This document shows positions 57,273 to 64,000 of a stretch of DNA of 64,000 bases, in pieces. A program made the translations under genes and the position numbers. The notes under the pieces were generated by a model. It was not told where the DNA came from and made no database searches. It saw only the letters and a program-made list of their open reading frames with translations. Origin of the DNA: Nocardia jinanensis (GTDB lineage Bacteria; Actinomycetota; Actinomycetes; Mycobacteriales; Mycobacteriaceae); contig NZ_BMMH01000007.1 in NCBI RefSeq assembly GCF_014645735.1, positions 186,001-250,000 of the forward strand, written 5' to 3'. Numbering within the stretch: the stretch's first letter is position 1; each line of letters starts with the position of its first letter.

Positions 57273-58559
57273 CTACTGTTTCGGGTCCGGGCGCAGGACC
57301 GGCCGACCGTACCAGTGGCACACCAGCAGGGCGAGTTCGACGTCGAGCCGGTCGGTGTCGATGGCTCGCCCGCGTCGCGCGATGGCCCGCCCGACCCGAT
57401 ATTTGACCGAGTTGAAATGTAGGTTCAGCTCGTTGGCTGCGGCTTTGTAACTGGATCCGGTACGGAGGAAGACCCGCAGGGTGTCGCGTAGGCGTTTGTC
57501 GTTGTCGTTGTCGCCGGCCAGGTCACCGAGTACCTCGCCCACCCAGTAGCGCGCCTCGTCGATGATGCCGCCCAGGAGCGCCGCGGTCGTCAGTCCGGGA
57601 TCCTCGGCGGCGACGACGCTCGGCGTGGACAGTTCGTGTGCCAGGGCGACGGAGTAGGCGCGTTGTGCACTGCGGTGGGAGTAGCGGAAGCCCTCGATGC
57701 CCTCGGCGAGGGTGCCGATCGCGATATCCGGGGCGTCGCGGCGGGCGGATACGAATTTCCGGATGCCGGCCCCCAGCCCCGTTTGCGCGGACCGGTAGGG
57801 CAGCCAGGCCCAGACGCTTCCCCGATCCGCCGCGACGACGAGTGGGCTCGACGCGGCACCCAGGAAATCGGCCAGATCGCGGACGAACCGCTGTAGGCCC
57901 GGTATCACATCGCTGTCGATCTCGCTTTCGCGATACCACAGGACGAGCGCGAGGTGGTGCCAGCGCAGCGGATACCGAATCGCCTCGGTCGCCGCGTCGA
58001 CGTCGATGGTCATGCGACCCCCCAGTACTTCGCGTGCCCGCACCGCGCGGATATTGTTCTGGCCTTCCAGCCATTGCTCACGCTCGTCGTTGTAGATGAC
58101 CAGTACCTGCTCGGTGATGTGGTCGATGTATTCGAACAGCATGGGGGTGATGCGTTCGACCACACCGATCCGGTCGGTCGCGGGTATCGCCATCGTGTGC
58201 AACTCGGCGAACACCAGCTCGGTCAGGCGTCGCTGGCCGAGTCGGTAGGCCCGGGCCAAAGCGTTGGCCGGTACCCCCTGCTGAGCCAGACGTCTGGCGT
58301 AGTCCACGACGGCGGGCGCGGCCTGGATATCGGCGACGGAGAGGTCGTAACGCAGGGCGTGCAGGATGGTGGCGACGTTGGCTTCGACGCTGGCACCCAG
58401 TAGATCGCCGGTGTGCTGATCACGCCGCAGATCGGCGATATCGCCTTCGATATAGGCGCGGATCGCCGCGCTGATCTCGCTCACCCGTTCGTTGAACCGG
58501 GCGGCGATCGCCGCGATGACGCGGTCTGCGTTCTCATGGTCGTGACGCGCGATCGTCAC
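57273..58559 (-). CDS. PucR/CdaR-type transcriptional regulator
   Basis: This is a 428-residue regulator. The C-terminal PucR HTH is clear (DTLRVFLRTGSSYKAAANEL then HFNSVKYRVGRA). A GGDEF-like middle region (WHHLALVLWYRESEI, IGTLAEGIEGFRYSHRSAQR) and a helical N-terminus with RsbT-like character (VIAAIAARFNERVSEISAAI) complete the layout. Such proteins often activate a divergent catabolic operon. Here the divergent gene is a broken AMP-binding enzyme at 58797, so the regulator may have lost its target. GTG 58559 is used as start; the longer frame is Arg/Pro-rich at its N-terminus. Confidence 0.82.
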   Translation of the reverse strand: MTIARHDHENADRVIAAIAARFNERVSEISAAIRAYIEGDIADLRRDQHTGDLLGASVEANVATILHALRYDLSVADIQAAPAVVDYARRLAQQGVPANALARAYRLGQRRLTELVFAELHTMAIPATDRIGVVERITPMLFEYIDHITEQVLVIYNDEREQWLEGQNNIRAVRAREVLGGRMTIDVDAATEAIRYPLRWHHLALVLWYRESEIDSDVIPGLQRFVRDLADFLGAASSPLVVAADRGSVWAWLPYRSAQTGLGAGIRKFVSARRDAPDIAIGTLAEGIEGFRYSHRSAQRAYSVALAHELSTPSVVAAEDPGLTTAALLGGIIDEARYWVGEVLGDLAGDNDNDKRLRDTLRVFLRTGSSYKAAANELNLHFNSVKYRVGRAIARRGRAIDTDRLDVELALLVCHWYGRPVLRPDPKQ

Positions 58560-58796
58560 GCTGCCAACCGTACCCCCGCGCCCAACGTTCGGGGGAACAC
58601 CCGGTCGGCTTGTTCTCCGGCGACAAAGTTCGCCGGGCACTTCATCACCGCGCGACGACGACCCGGCGGCCGAGGATTCCTACCGTAAGAGCAGGACAAC
58701 CGCACCGCTGCGTCGAGGATCGATGATGACTTCCCCGGACTCCCGGGCCGATGCGGGTGCGCGGCCCCGGATCCCCGACACCTCTCCAGGAGCTCC

Positions 58797-59818
58797 ATGA
58801 ATCTTGCGACCCTTCCGGACTGCCGTGCCGATGCCGCGCCACACGCCGCGGCAGTCGCCGACGAGCACACCGACCTGACCAACATCGGGTTTCTGGACGC
58901 CGTGCGGCGGGCGACGACATCCCTGCGTGCCGCGGGTGTCGCGCCGGGCGCCGTGGTCGCTGTCATGCTGCCCAACACAGCCGACCTCGTCGTATCCCTT
59001 TTCGCCGCCTGGCGTGCCGGCGCCGCGGTCACCCTCATCGACCCGGCGCTGCCCGCCGGAGACGCCGGTGACCGAATGGCCCGCGCGGGCGCCGGAGTCC
59101 TGATCGCTGCGCGCGAACTCGCGTGCGTTTATCCGGTCCGATGCGTTGTCTCCGCCGACCGGCTCACCGGGGCGGTCCTCGACACGAGTGAGCCGGCGCG
59201 GGCCTGCGACGACACACCGGCACTACTCGTGCATACCGAGGGCACTGCCGACCATTCGAAGATCGTCACGCTCGATCATCTGAACCTCAACGCCCTGTGC
59301 CGATTGGCGATCGAGATATTCGCACTCGCCGATACCGACCACAGCCTGTCGATTCTGCCGCTGTTCCGGATCGACGGCATCGCACTGGGCATCCTGTCAC
59401 CACTGCTCTCCGGTGGCCGCGCCACCGTCGCCGAGCCCGCCGGTCCCGCCGTGTTCCTGGACCGGATCGAACGCACCCACGCCACCTATATCTCCGCGGC
59501 ACCGTCCGTGTACACGCAACTGTCCGATCTGCCCGCCGACACACAGCCGAATACCTCGTCGGTGCGGGTCGCTGTCTGCGGCACTGTGCAAACCGGCCTC
59601 GAATTGCAGGGCGCCTTCGAACACCGCTACGGCATACCGATCATCCACGACCACGGGCTGACCGAGTTTCCCGCGCGACCACGGTCGTTCCGCCCGTCCG
59701 CACCCATGGGACAAGCATCCTGGGCACAGTCGAGCCGGCCCCGATGACCGGAAATGTGCCGATGCGCCGCATCAGGCGGGCACCGAGGTCCGGATTCGGC
59801 GCACGCGCCGTCGCCTGA
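58797..59818 (+). pseudogene. Decayed AMP-binding (acyl-CoA-ligase-like) gene
   Basis: The first frame (316 codons from 58797) has the N-terminal part of an ANL enzyme: VAPGAVVAVMLPNTADLV, LIDPALP and LPLFRIDGIALGI. The P-loop is degenerate (HTEGTADHSKIV for TSGTTGxPKG), and the usual Y-G-x-T-E is DHGLTE. Right after this the family likeness moves to another frame (TTVVPPVRTHG and ILGTVEPAP, ending at 59818). The whole C-terminal domain with the catalytic lysine is missing (about 180 residues). It starts behind a TCCAGGAGCTCC stretch (AGGAG) and is divergent from the PucR regulator. Confidence 0.7.
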
Positions 59819-60013
59819 GCACCTCACCGGGGTGCGGCGGCCGCGATCCGGAACAGCGAAACGATCGCCGACGGCTCCTGGCCCACCGGGGCCGCCGCGA
59901 TCGCCATCCGATCGCGGTCGCACCGGCCGGCCCGCGAACCGGTCGCCGGCGTGGTCGCCGGCGGTGTGGTTCCCGGGCCGGCGCGCTACGGTGCCGTCCC
60001 TGCCGGGATCAGC

Positions 60014-60475
60014 TCAGACCCGATCGGTATCCCAGGTGGCGATGGCCCAGATGATCACGATATCGATCGCGATGATCAGGATCGACCACAGCGGATACCA
60101 GGGGATCCACAGGAAGTTGGCCACGATCGACAGGGAGACCAGCCCGATCGCGGTGATTCGTGCCCACAGTGCTCCGGTGAAGAGCGCCAGGCCGGTGAGG
60201 ATCAGCAGGATACCGAAGACGATATGGATCCAGCCCCAGCTGGTGAGGTCCAGTTCGTAGACATAGTTCGGACCGGCGACGAATACGTCGTCGTTGGCGG
60301 CCGCGGAGATCCCCTGGAACAGGGTGATGAATCCGGAGACCAGTAGCAGGGCCGCTGCCGCCATGGAGGTACCGCCGGCGACGGCCTGTTTCACCGGCCG
60401 TTCGCCGGTGCCGGTCGCATGGGCCCCGGTGGCCGCGGTTCTACCGGCGGCCGGTGCTGTGGGGTCGGTGGTCAT
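60014..60475 (-). CDS. DUF7144-type small membrane protein
   Basis: This is a 153-residue integral membrane protein with four helices at about 37-60, 80-100, 105-122 and 127-147. The motif LTSWGWIHIVFGILLILTG, then RITAIGLVSLSIVANFLWIP and YPLWSILIIAIDIVIIWAI, is that of the DUF7144 family, abundant in actinobacteria. The N-terminal 30 residues are Ala/Thr/Gly-rich and cytoplasmic. Function unknown. Start ATG follows GGGAG. It is divergent from the YCII-sigma operon. Confidence 0.8.
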   Translation of the reverse strand: MTTDPTAPAAGRTAATGAHATGTGERPVKQAVAGGTSMAAAALLLVSGFITLFQGISAAANDDVFVAGPNYVYELDLTSWGWIHIVFGILLILTGLALFTGALWARITAIGLVSLSIVANFLWIPWYPLWSILIIAIDIVIIWAIATWDTDRV

Positions 60476-60661
60476 AACAACTCCCTTCGGATGGGAGGGG
60501 CCACACCGGACCTCGAGAACTGATCGCCGGTGACGCCCTCATACGCCACACTTCGATTCCTTTGTCCTGATCGGAAAGTATGCCACTGGCCAGCACGTTC
60601 CGGCCGATTCGCCGAGGAAACGGAACCGAGTCGCGACTTTCGGGAAAAATCTCCGGCGGGT

Positions 60662-60717
60662 TGTCGATCCGCCGGCCACCCATTCGACCTATGGGTGAAA
60701 GGGTCCGGAAGGGACCC
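60662..60717 (+). promoter_or_regulatory. Putative ECF42 promoter and 5' hairpin
   Basis: TGTCGA (60662-60667) and CGAC (60685-60688) are separated by 17 bp, which matches the ECF42 promoter consensus as I recall it (TGTCGA at -35, CGA/T-C at -10). Downstream, GGGTCC and GGACCC (60701-60717) form a hairpin in the leader, before the ribosome-binding site AAGGAG at 60725. This suggests the operon is transcribed by its own sigma factor. Confidence 0.6.
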
Positions 60718-60738
60718 TGAGGACAAGGAGACCAGACC

Positions 60739-61158
60739 ATGAAATACATGCTGATCATGCGTGCCACCGACGAAGCCTTCGCCGCGATGGGCGATATCGA
60801 CTTCACCGAAATGCTCGAGACGGTGGGCAAGTTCAACGACGAACTGATCCGGGCCGGGGTGCTGCTCGCCGCCGAAGGCCTCGACGACGCCGCCGAGGGA
60901 GTCGTCGTCGACTACTCGTCGCAGGACCCGGTGGTGACCGATGGACCGTACGGGGAGACCAAAGAACTGTTCAACGGCTACTACATCCTCAACGTCGCCT
61001 CGAAGGAAGAGGCCGTCGAATGGGCCAAGCGGATGCCGATGACCGGGGCCGGCTTCAAAACCGAGATCCGCCGGGTCAGCAGTATCGACGAATTCCCGCA
61101 GGACAATATCTGGATCCAGAAGGAACGCGCCTGGCGCGAAGCCACCGGACAGCTCTGA
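60739..61158 (+). CDS. YCII-related protein (DGPF domain)
   Basis: This is a 139-residue dimeric alpha-beta barrel protein. It begins MKYMLIMRATDEAF and contains the DGP(F/Y) motif in VTDGPYGETKELFNGYYIL, a mark of this family. Members accompany ECF42 sigma factors, and the role of the protein is not settled. The sigma gene follows after 11 bases. RBS AAGGAG is nine bases upstream of the ATG. Confidence 0.9.
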   Translation: MKYMLIMRATDEAFAAMGDIDFTEMLETVGKFNDELIRAGVLLAAEGLDDAAEGVVVDYSSQDPVVTDGPYGETKELFNGYYILNVASKEEAVEWAKRMPMTGAGFKTEIRRVSSIDEFPQDNIWIQKERAWREATGQL

Positions 61159-61169
61159 CCGGCCGGACC

Positions 61170-62471
61170 GTGGATCGGCACGAGGGCCGTGCGGCCGTGG
61201 CCGCGGTGTGGCGGATCGAATCGGCGCGGATCGTCGGTGCGCTCGCCCGCTACACCGGTGAGTTCGGCCTCGCCGAGGATCTCGCCCAGGAAGCCCTGGC
61301 CGAAGCCCTGGTGACCTGGCCGCGCGACGGGGTGCCCCACAACCCGGCGGGCTGGCTGCTCACCGTCGGGCGGCGCCGCGCCGTGGACGGATTCCGGCGC
61401 CGCGCCGCCCTCGACGATCGCTACGCCGCCCTCGCCCGCGATCTGGGCGAGGGCGGCGTAGCTGCGGGCAGCGACCCGGTGGATCCGGTGCGGGCCGCCG
61501 AGCAGGTGCTGTGGGATCCGGACCGGATCGACGACGATGTCCTCGCCCTGATGTTCGTCTCCTGTCATCCGGTGTTGTCCCCGGAGGCGCGGGTGGCCCT
61601 CACTCTCCGGGTGATCGGCGGTCTCACCAGCGACGAGATCGCCCGGGCCTTCCTGATACCGACGGCCACCGTCCAGGCGCGGATCACCCGGGCGAAGAAA
61701 ACGCTGACCGCGGCCCGGGTGCCGTTCGAGATCCCACCGGCGGCGGAACGTCCGGATCGGCTCGTATCGGTGCTGCGCGTGATCTACGTGATATTCACCG
61801 AGGGTTCGTCGGCCAGTTCCGGAACCGACCTCATCCGGTTCGATCTGGCCGCTGAAGCCCAGCGTCTGGCGCGCGTGCTGACTCGGCTCGTCCCGGACGA
61901 ACCCGAGGTACACAGCCTACTGGCGTTACTGGAGCTCACCGCCGCCCGGTTTCCGGCCCGCACCGGCCCCGACGGTGCACCGGTCCTGTTGGAGGACCAG
62001 GACCGCCGCCGCTGGGACCGTTCGGCGATCGGCCGCGGCCGGGCGGCCCTGGCCCGCGCCGAACGGGTTCGGCGCGGCCTGGGGATCTACGGGTTGCAGG
62101 CCGCGATCGCCGAATGCCACGCGACCGCGCCGTCGGTGGCCGATACCGATTGGGATCGGATCGTGTTGCTCTACGAGGCACTGGGCCGGCTCGCCCCGTC
62201 GCCGATCGTCGAGGTGAACCGGGCGGTGGCGGTCGCGATGGCGCGAGGCCCGGCGGCGGCACTGCCGATCGTCGACGATCTGGAGGCCGCGGGGGAACTG
62301 GCGAATTCGCATCTGCTGCCCAGTGTGCGCGGTGAACTGCTGATCCGGTTGGGGCGTACCGCCGAGGCGCGCGCCGAACTGGAACGCGCGATCGTCCGCT
62401 GCGGCAATGAACGCGAGCGGTCGGTACTCGAGCGCAAGATCGAACTGCTCGGCCCCGGTACTGCGAGGTGA
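61170..62471 (+). CDS. ECF42-type sigma factor with C-terminal extension
   Basis: This is a 433-residue RNA polymerase sigma factor. Sigma region 2 is at about 15-75 (YTGEFGLAEDLAQEALAEAL, then GWLLTVGRRRAVD), region 4 at about 130-185 (LTLRVIGGLTSDEIARAFL, then TVQARITRAKKTL). The long C-terminal extension with helical TPR-like repeats (about 190-433, e.g. YEALGRLAPSPIVEVNRAVA) is the mark of ECF42, which has no anti-sigma factor and is controlled through this extension. Start GTG 61170. Coupled with the YCII gene, probably autoregulated. Confidence 0.88.
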   Translation: MDRHEGRAAVAAVWRIESARIVGALARYTGEFGLAEDLAQEALAEALVTWPRDGVPHNPAGWLLTVGRRRAVDGFRRRAALDDRYAALARDLGEGGVAAGSDPVDPVRAAEQVLWDPDRIDDDVLALMFVSCHPVLSPEARVALTLRVIGGLTSDEIARAFLIPTATVQARITRAKKTLTAARVPFEIPPAAERPDRLVSVLRVIYVIFTEGSSASSGTDLIRFDLAAEAQRLARVLTRLVPDEPEVHSLLALLELTAARFPARTGPDGAPVLLEDQDRRRWDRSAIGRGRAALARAERVRRGLGIYGLQAAIAECHATAPSVADTDWDRIVLLYEALGRLAPSPIVEVNRAVAVAMARGPAAALPIVDDLEAAGELANSHLLPSVRGELLIRLGRTAEARAELERAIVRCGNERERSVLERKIELLGPGTAR

Positions 62472-62599
62472 CCACGGCGTACGGCGAGCGGTCGTCCACC
62501 GCGGATCGTATGACCGGTCCGTATCGGCTGGTGGTCCTGGAGGGCGTCGGTCACTGGATTCCAGAGGAGGCTCGTGTCCACGTCGTGAACGGCGGATGA
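62472..62599 (+). pseudogene. C-terminal fragment of an alpha/beta hydrolase
   Basis: A frame ending in TGA at 62597-62599 reads TGPYRLVVLEGVGHWIPEE. This is the catalytic-histidine region of epoxide-hydrolase-like alpha/beta hydrolases. The preceding residues (AYGERSSTADRM) still fit the family. The fragment has no N-terminal half; an in-frame ATG at 62510 would give only 29 residues. It is squeezed between the sigma gene and the acyltransferase gene. Confidence 0.6.
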
Positions 62600-62689
62600 G
62601 TAGTTTCCCGGATCCCGCGGCCGGATCCGGCGACGATGATGGGTACCGACCGGTGCGGATGCTCACCGGCGGCGAGTTACGGGGTGGAG

Positions 62690-63364
62690 ATGAACGAGAA
62701 GGCCGTGCGGCCCAGAGGTCTCGGCAAACGTGCCGGGTTGACCACCGAATTGGTGCGGCGGGTACTGCGGGCGCTGGCGTGGTCGAAGTTCGTGCGTGTC
62801 ACCGTGATCGGACGTGAACTGGTCCCGCGGACCGGGCCCGTGATCGTAGCGGGCAACCATATCTCCATGCTGGACGCGGTGTTCCTGTGGGGCGCGCTGC
62901 GGCGGCGGGCGGTGGCCATCGCCATGGCCGAACTCTGGGCCTGGCCGGTCGTGGGGTGGCTGGTACGGCGACTGGGACAGATCCCGGTGGTGCGCCGCGA
63001 CAGCGCGTCCGGGCAATCCGCGCTGGCCGCGGGCGAGCAGATCCTGCGGCACGGGGGAGTCCTCATCATCTACCCGGAGGGACGGCTGGTCGCGCCGGGC
63101 GAGCGTGAACCGTACAAGCCCGGGGTGGCGAAACTAGCTCTCGCAACCGGTGTCCCGGTGGTGCCGGTGGGTACCACCGGCACCGACGAGGTCATGCCGA
63201 TGCGGCGGCTGCGGGGCGGACGCCGGGCCTTCGATCGGCGCCGCCGGGTGACGGTCCGCTTCGGAAACCCGCTCGACCCGGCGGAATTCGACGATCCGCA
63301 GCAGTTCCTCGATCGGCTGCGGGAGCGGATCGAGGAACTACGCGATGCCCCGGAACCGCGGTGA
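62690..63364 (+). CDS. 1-acyl-sn-glycerol-3-phosphate acyltransferase-like protein (PlsC)
   Basis: This is a 224-residue acyltransferase acting in membrane phospholipid synthesis by family assignment. The H-x4-D motif is NHISMLD (residues 56-62), the third block is IYPEGRL (127-133), and motif IV is likely VPVVPVGTTGTDE. A hydrophobic segment near VVGWLVRRLG may touch the membrane. Several such paralogues occur in mycolic-acid bacteria. ATG 62690 follows GGGG; the longer frame passes through the preceding hydrolase fragment. Confidence 0.88.
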   Translation: MNEKAVRPRGLGKRAGLTTELVRRVLRALAWSKFVRVTVIGRELVPRTGPVIVAGNHISMLDAVFLWGALRRRAVAIAMAELWAWPVVGWLVRRLGQIPVVRRDSASGQSALAAGEQILRHGGVLIIYPEGRLVAPGEREPYKPGVAKLALATGVPVVPVGTTGTDEVMPMRRLRGGRRAFDRRRRVTVRFGNPLDPAEFDDPQQFLDRLRERIEELRDAPEPR

Positions 63365-63403
63365 CGGTGACCGGCCGGCCATCGCGGGGGCGCGGACCGT
63401 CAC
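63361..63403. terminator. Possible terminator between convergent genes
   Basis: GTGACGGT (63361-63368) and ACCGTCAC (63396-63403) form an 8-bp stem with a long GC-rich loop that can pair internally. It overlaps the stop codon of the acyltransferase and precedes the convergent EF-G-like gene. The rest of the gap to 63500 shows nothing else. Confidence 0.35.
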
Positions 63404-63500
63404 CAGGGCACCGGCCCTGTCGGAATCCGGTTCCGCGGCGCGCGGTGACCAGGGCAGTGCTGCTCTCGGTAAGGGGCCGAGTTCGGTCCGGCGGGACGAT

Positions 63501-64000
63501 TCAGGAGCGCGCCCCGGCCGGCCGGTCGCGGACCTTCTCCGCCAACTGGGCCGGCATCGGGTCGTGCCGCAGATACTCGCGGGTGAACTGGGCGACGCCG
63601 TGCGTGAGCGACCGTAGCTCCGTGGCGTAGCGCACGAGTTCGGATTCCGGTACCTGGGCGCGGATCAGCGTGCGGCCCGGATCGGCGGGTTCGGTGCCCA
63701 GTATCCGGGCCCGGCGTACCGAGAGATCGGTCAGCGCCGCGCCCAGATGATCGTCGGGAACCCGGACCTCTACCAGCGCAATGGGTTCGAGCAGTGCCAT
63801 CCGGCTGCTGCCCGCCGCGTCACGCAGCGCCAGTGCTCCGGCGGTCTGGAACGCGGCATCGGAGGAGTCGACCGAATGGGCCTTGCCGTCGAGCAAGGTG
63901 ACGCGTACGTCCACGAGCGGATTGTCACTGGTCACCCCACGTTCGGCCTGCGCCCGCACCCCCTTCTCCACCGAGGCGATGAACTGCCGGGGTACCGCCC
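63501..64000 (-). CDS. C-terminal part of an EF-G-like translation factor (FusA2-type)
   Basis: About 165 residues are visible, cut at the right edge. AVPRQFIASVEKGVRAQAER is the domain IV signature of elongation factor G. Domain V follows (LEPIALVEVRVPDDHLGAAL to LTHGVAQFTREYLRH). The central loop differs from housekeeping EF-G (RRARILGTEPADPGRTLIRA instead of the RRG-x-I-x-GM motif), which points to the second EF-G-like protein of mycobacteria and relatives (FusA2). The role of that paralogue is not clear. The N-terminal GTPase part lies outside the window. Confidence 0.85.
   Translation of the reverse strand, partial: AVPRQFIASVEKGVRAQAERGVTSDNPLVDVRVTLLDGKAHSVDSSDAAFQTAGALALRDAAGSSRMALLEPIALVEVRVPDDHLGAALTDLSVRRARILGTEPADPGRTLIRAQVPESELVRYATELRSLTHGVAQFTREYLRHDPMPAQLAEKVRDRPAGARS

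Noticed and set aside
1..64000. CRISPR array, tRNA or rRNA genes
   Set aside because: No regularly spaced repeats of the right size and no cloverleaf or rRNA-like sequence were noticed on reading. A covariance-model scan was not possible here.

Overview
The window looks like chromosomal DNA of a high-GC mycolic-acid actinomycete, most like Nocardia. This is inferred from the codon bias, a mycofactocin-type SDR, an AztABCD-type zinc system, an ECF42 sigma factor paired with a DGPF/YCII protein, a TioE-type double MerR regulator and an EF-G-like paralogue at the right edge. No rRNA, tRNA, CRISPR array or intact mobile element was recognised. Many long reading frames opposite the genes are GC-driven shadows and were left out.

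Region 1 (1-3 kb): a gene end cut by the edge, a small secreted protein, and a divergent pair of a double-HTH MerR regulator and an erythromycin-esterase-family protein around a near-perfect inverted repeat. Region 2 (3.1-13 kb): two metal-type amidohydrolases, two acyl-CoA ligases, a crotonase, a TetR regulator, a P450 and a mycofactocin-type SDR, which together look like an acid-activation and degradation module. Region 3 (13-18.3 kb): small proteins, two class A beta-lactamase homologues with complementary active-site losses on either side of a LysR gene, a decayed flavin/[2Fe-2S] reductase and a pentapeptide-repeat protein. Region 4 (18.4-27.1 kb): a tightly coupled minus-strand operon with a peptide-type ABC importer, two luciferase-like monooxygenases and a DszC/SfnB-like flavoprotein, probably for scavenging organosulfur compounds.

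Region 5 (27.2-41.3 kb) is the most interesting metabolic block. It holds an SMP-30/NHL protein, an SDR, a Rieske oxygenase, a Baeyer-Villiger-type monooxygenase, a second SDR, a ThDP-dependent enzyme, an aldehyde dehydrogenase, a frameshifted SnoaL-like gene, a carboxymuconolactone-decarboxylase-family protein, a DUF427 protein, a thioesterase and a convergent GntR regulator. The order fits a ring-hydroxylation, ketone-formation and ring-opening pathway. A 15-bp palindrome, GAGAAT-N3-ATTCTC, occurs in front of both this block and the genes of region 2, so the two may form one regulon.

Region 6 (41.3-50.2 kb): a two-domain TerD-like protein, a large polytopic membrane protein, and the divergent zinc operon aztA / aztBCD with a Zur-like box between the arms. 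Here AztB is fused to a second AztD-like propeller. Region 7 (50.3-64 kb): a DUF6285-phosphotransferase-acyl-CoA dehydrogenase operon, a serine-recombinase relic next to short repeats, an HPF/RaiA protein, a TetR/hydrolase pair with tandem operators, an F420-type LLM oxidoreductase, a PucR/CdaR-type regulator facing a decayed AMP-binding gene, a small membrane protein, a YCII-ECF42 operon with a plausible auto-promoter, a hydrolase relic, a PlsC-type acyltransferase and the 3' part of an EF-G-like gene.

The window carries at least six broken genes (reductase, KDG-dehydratase, SnoaL, resolvase, AMP-ligase and hydrolase relics), which marks it as an accessory region with high turnover.
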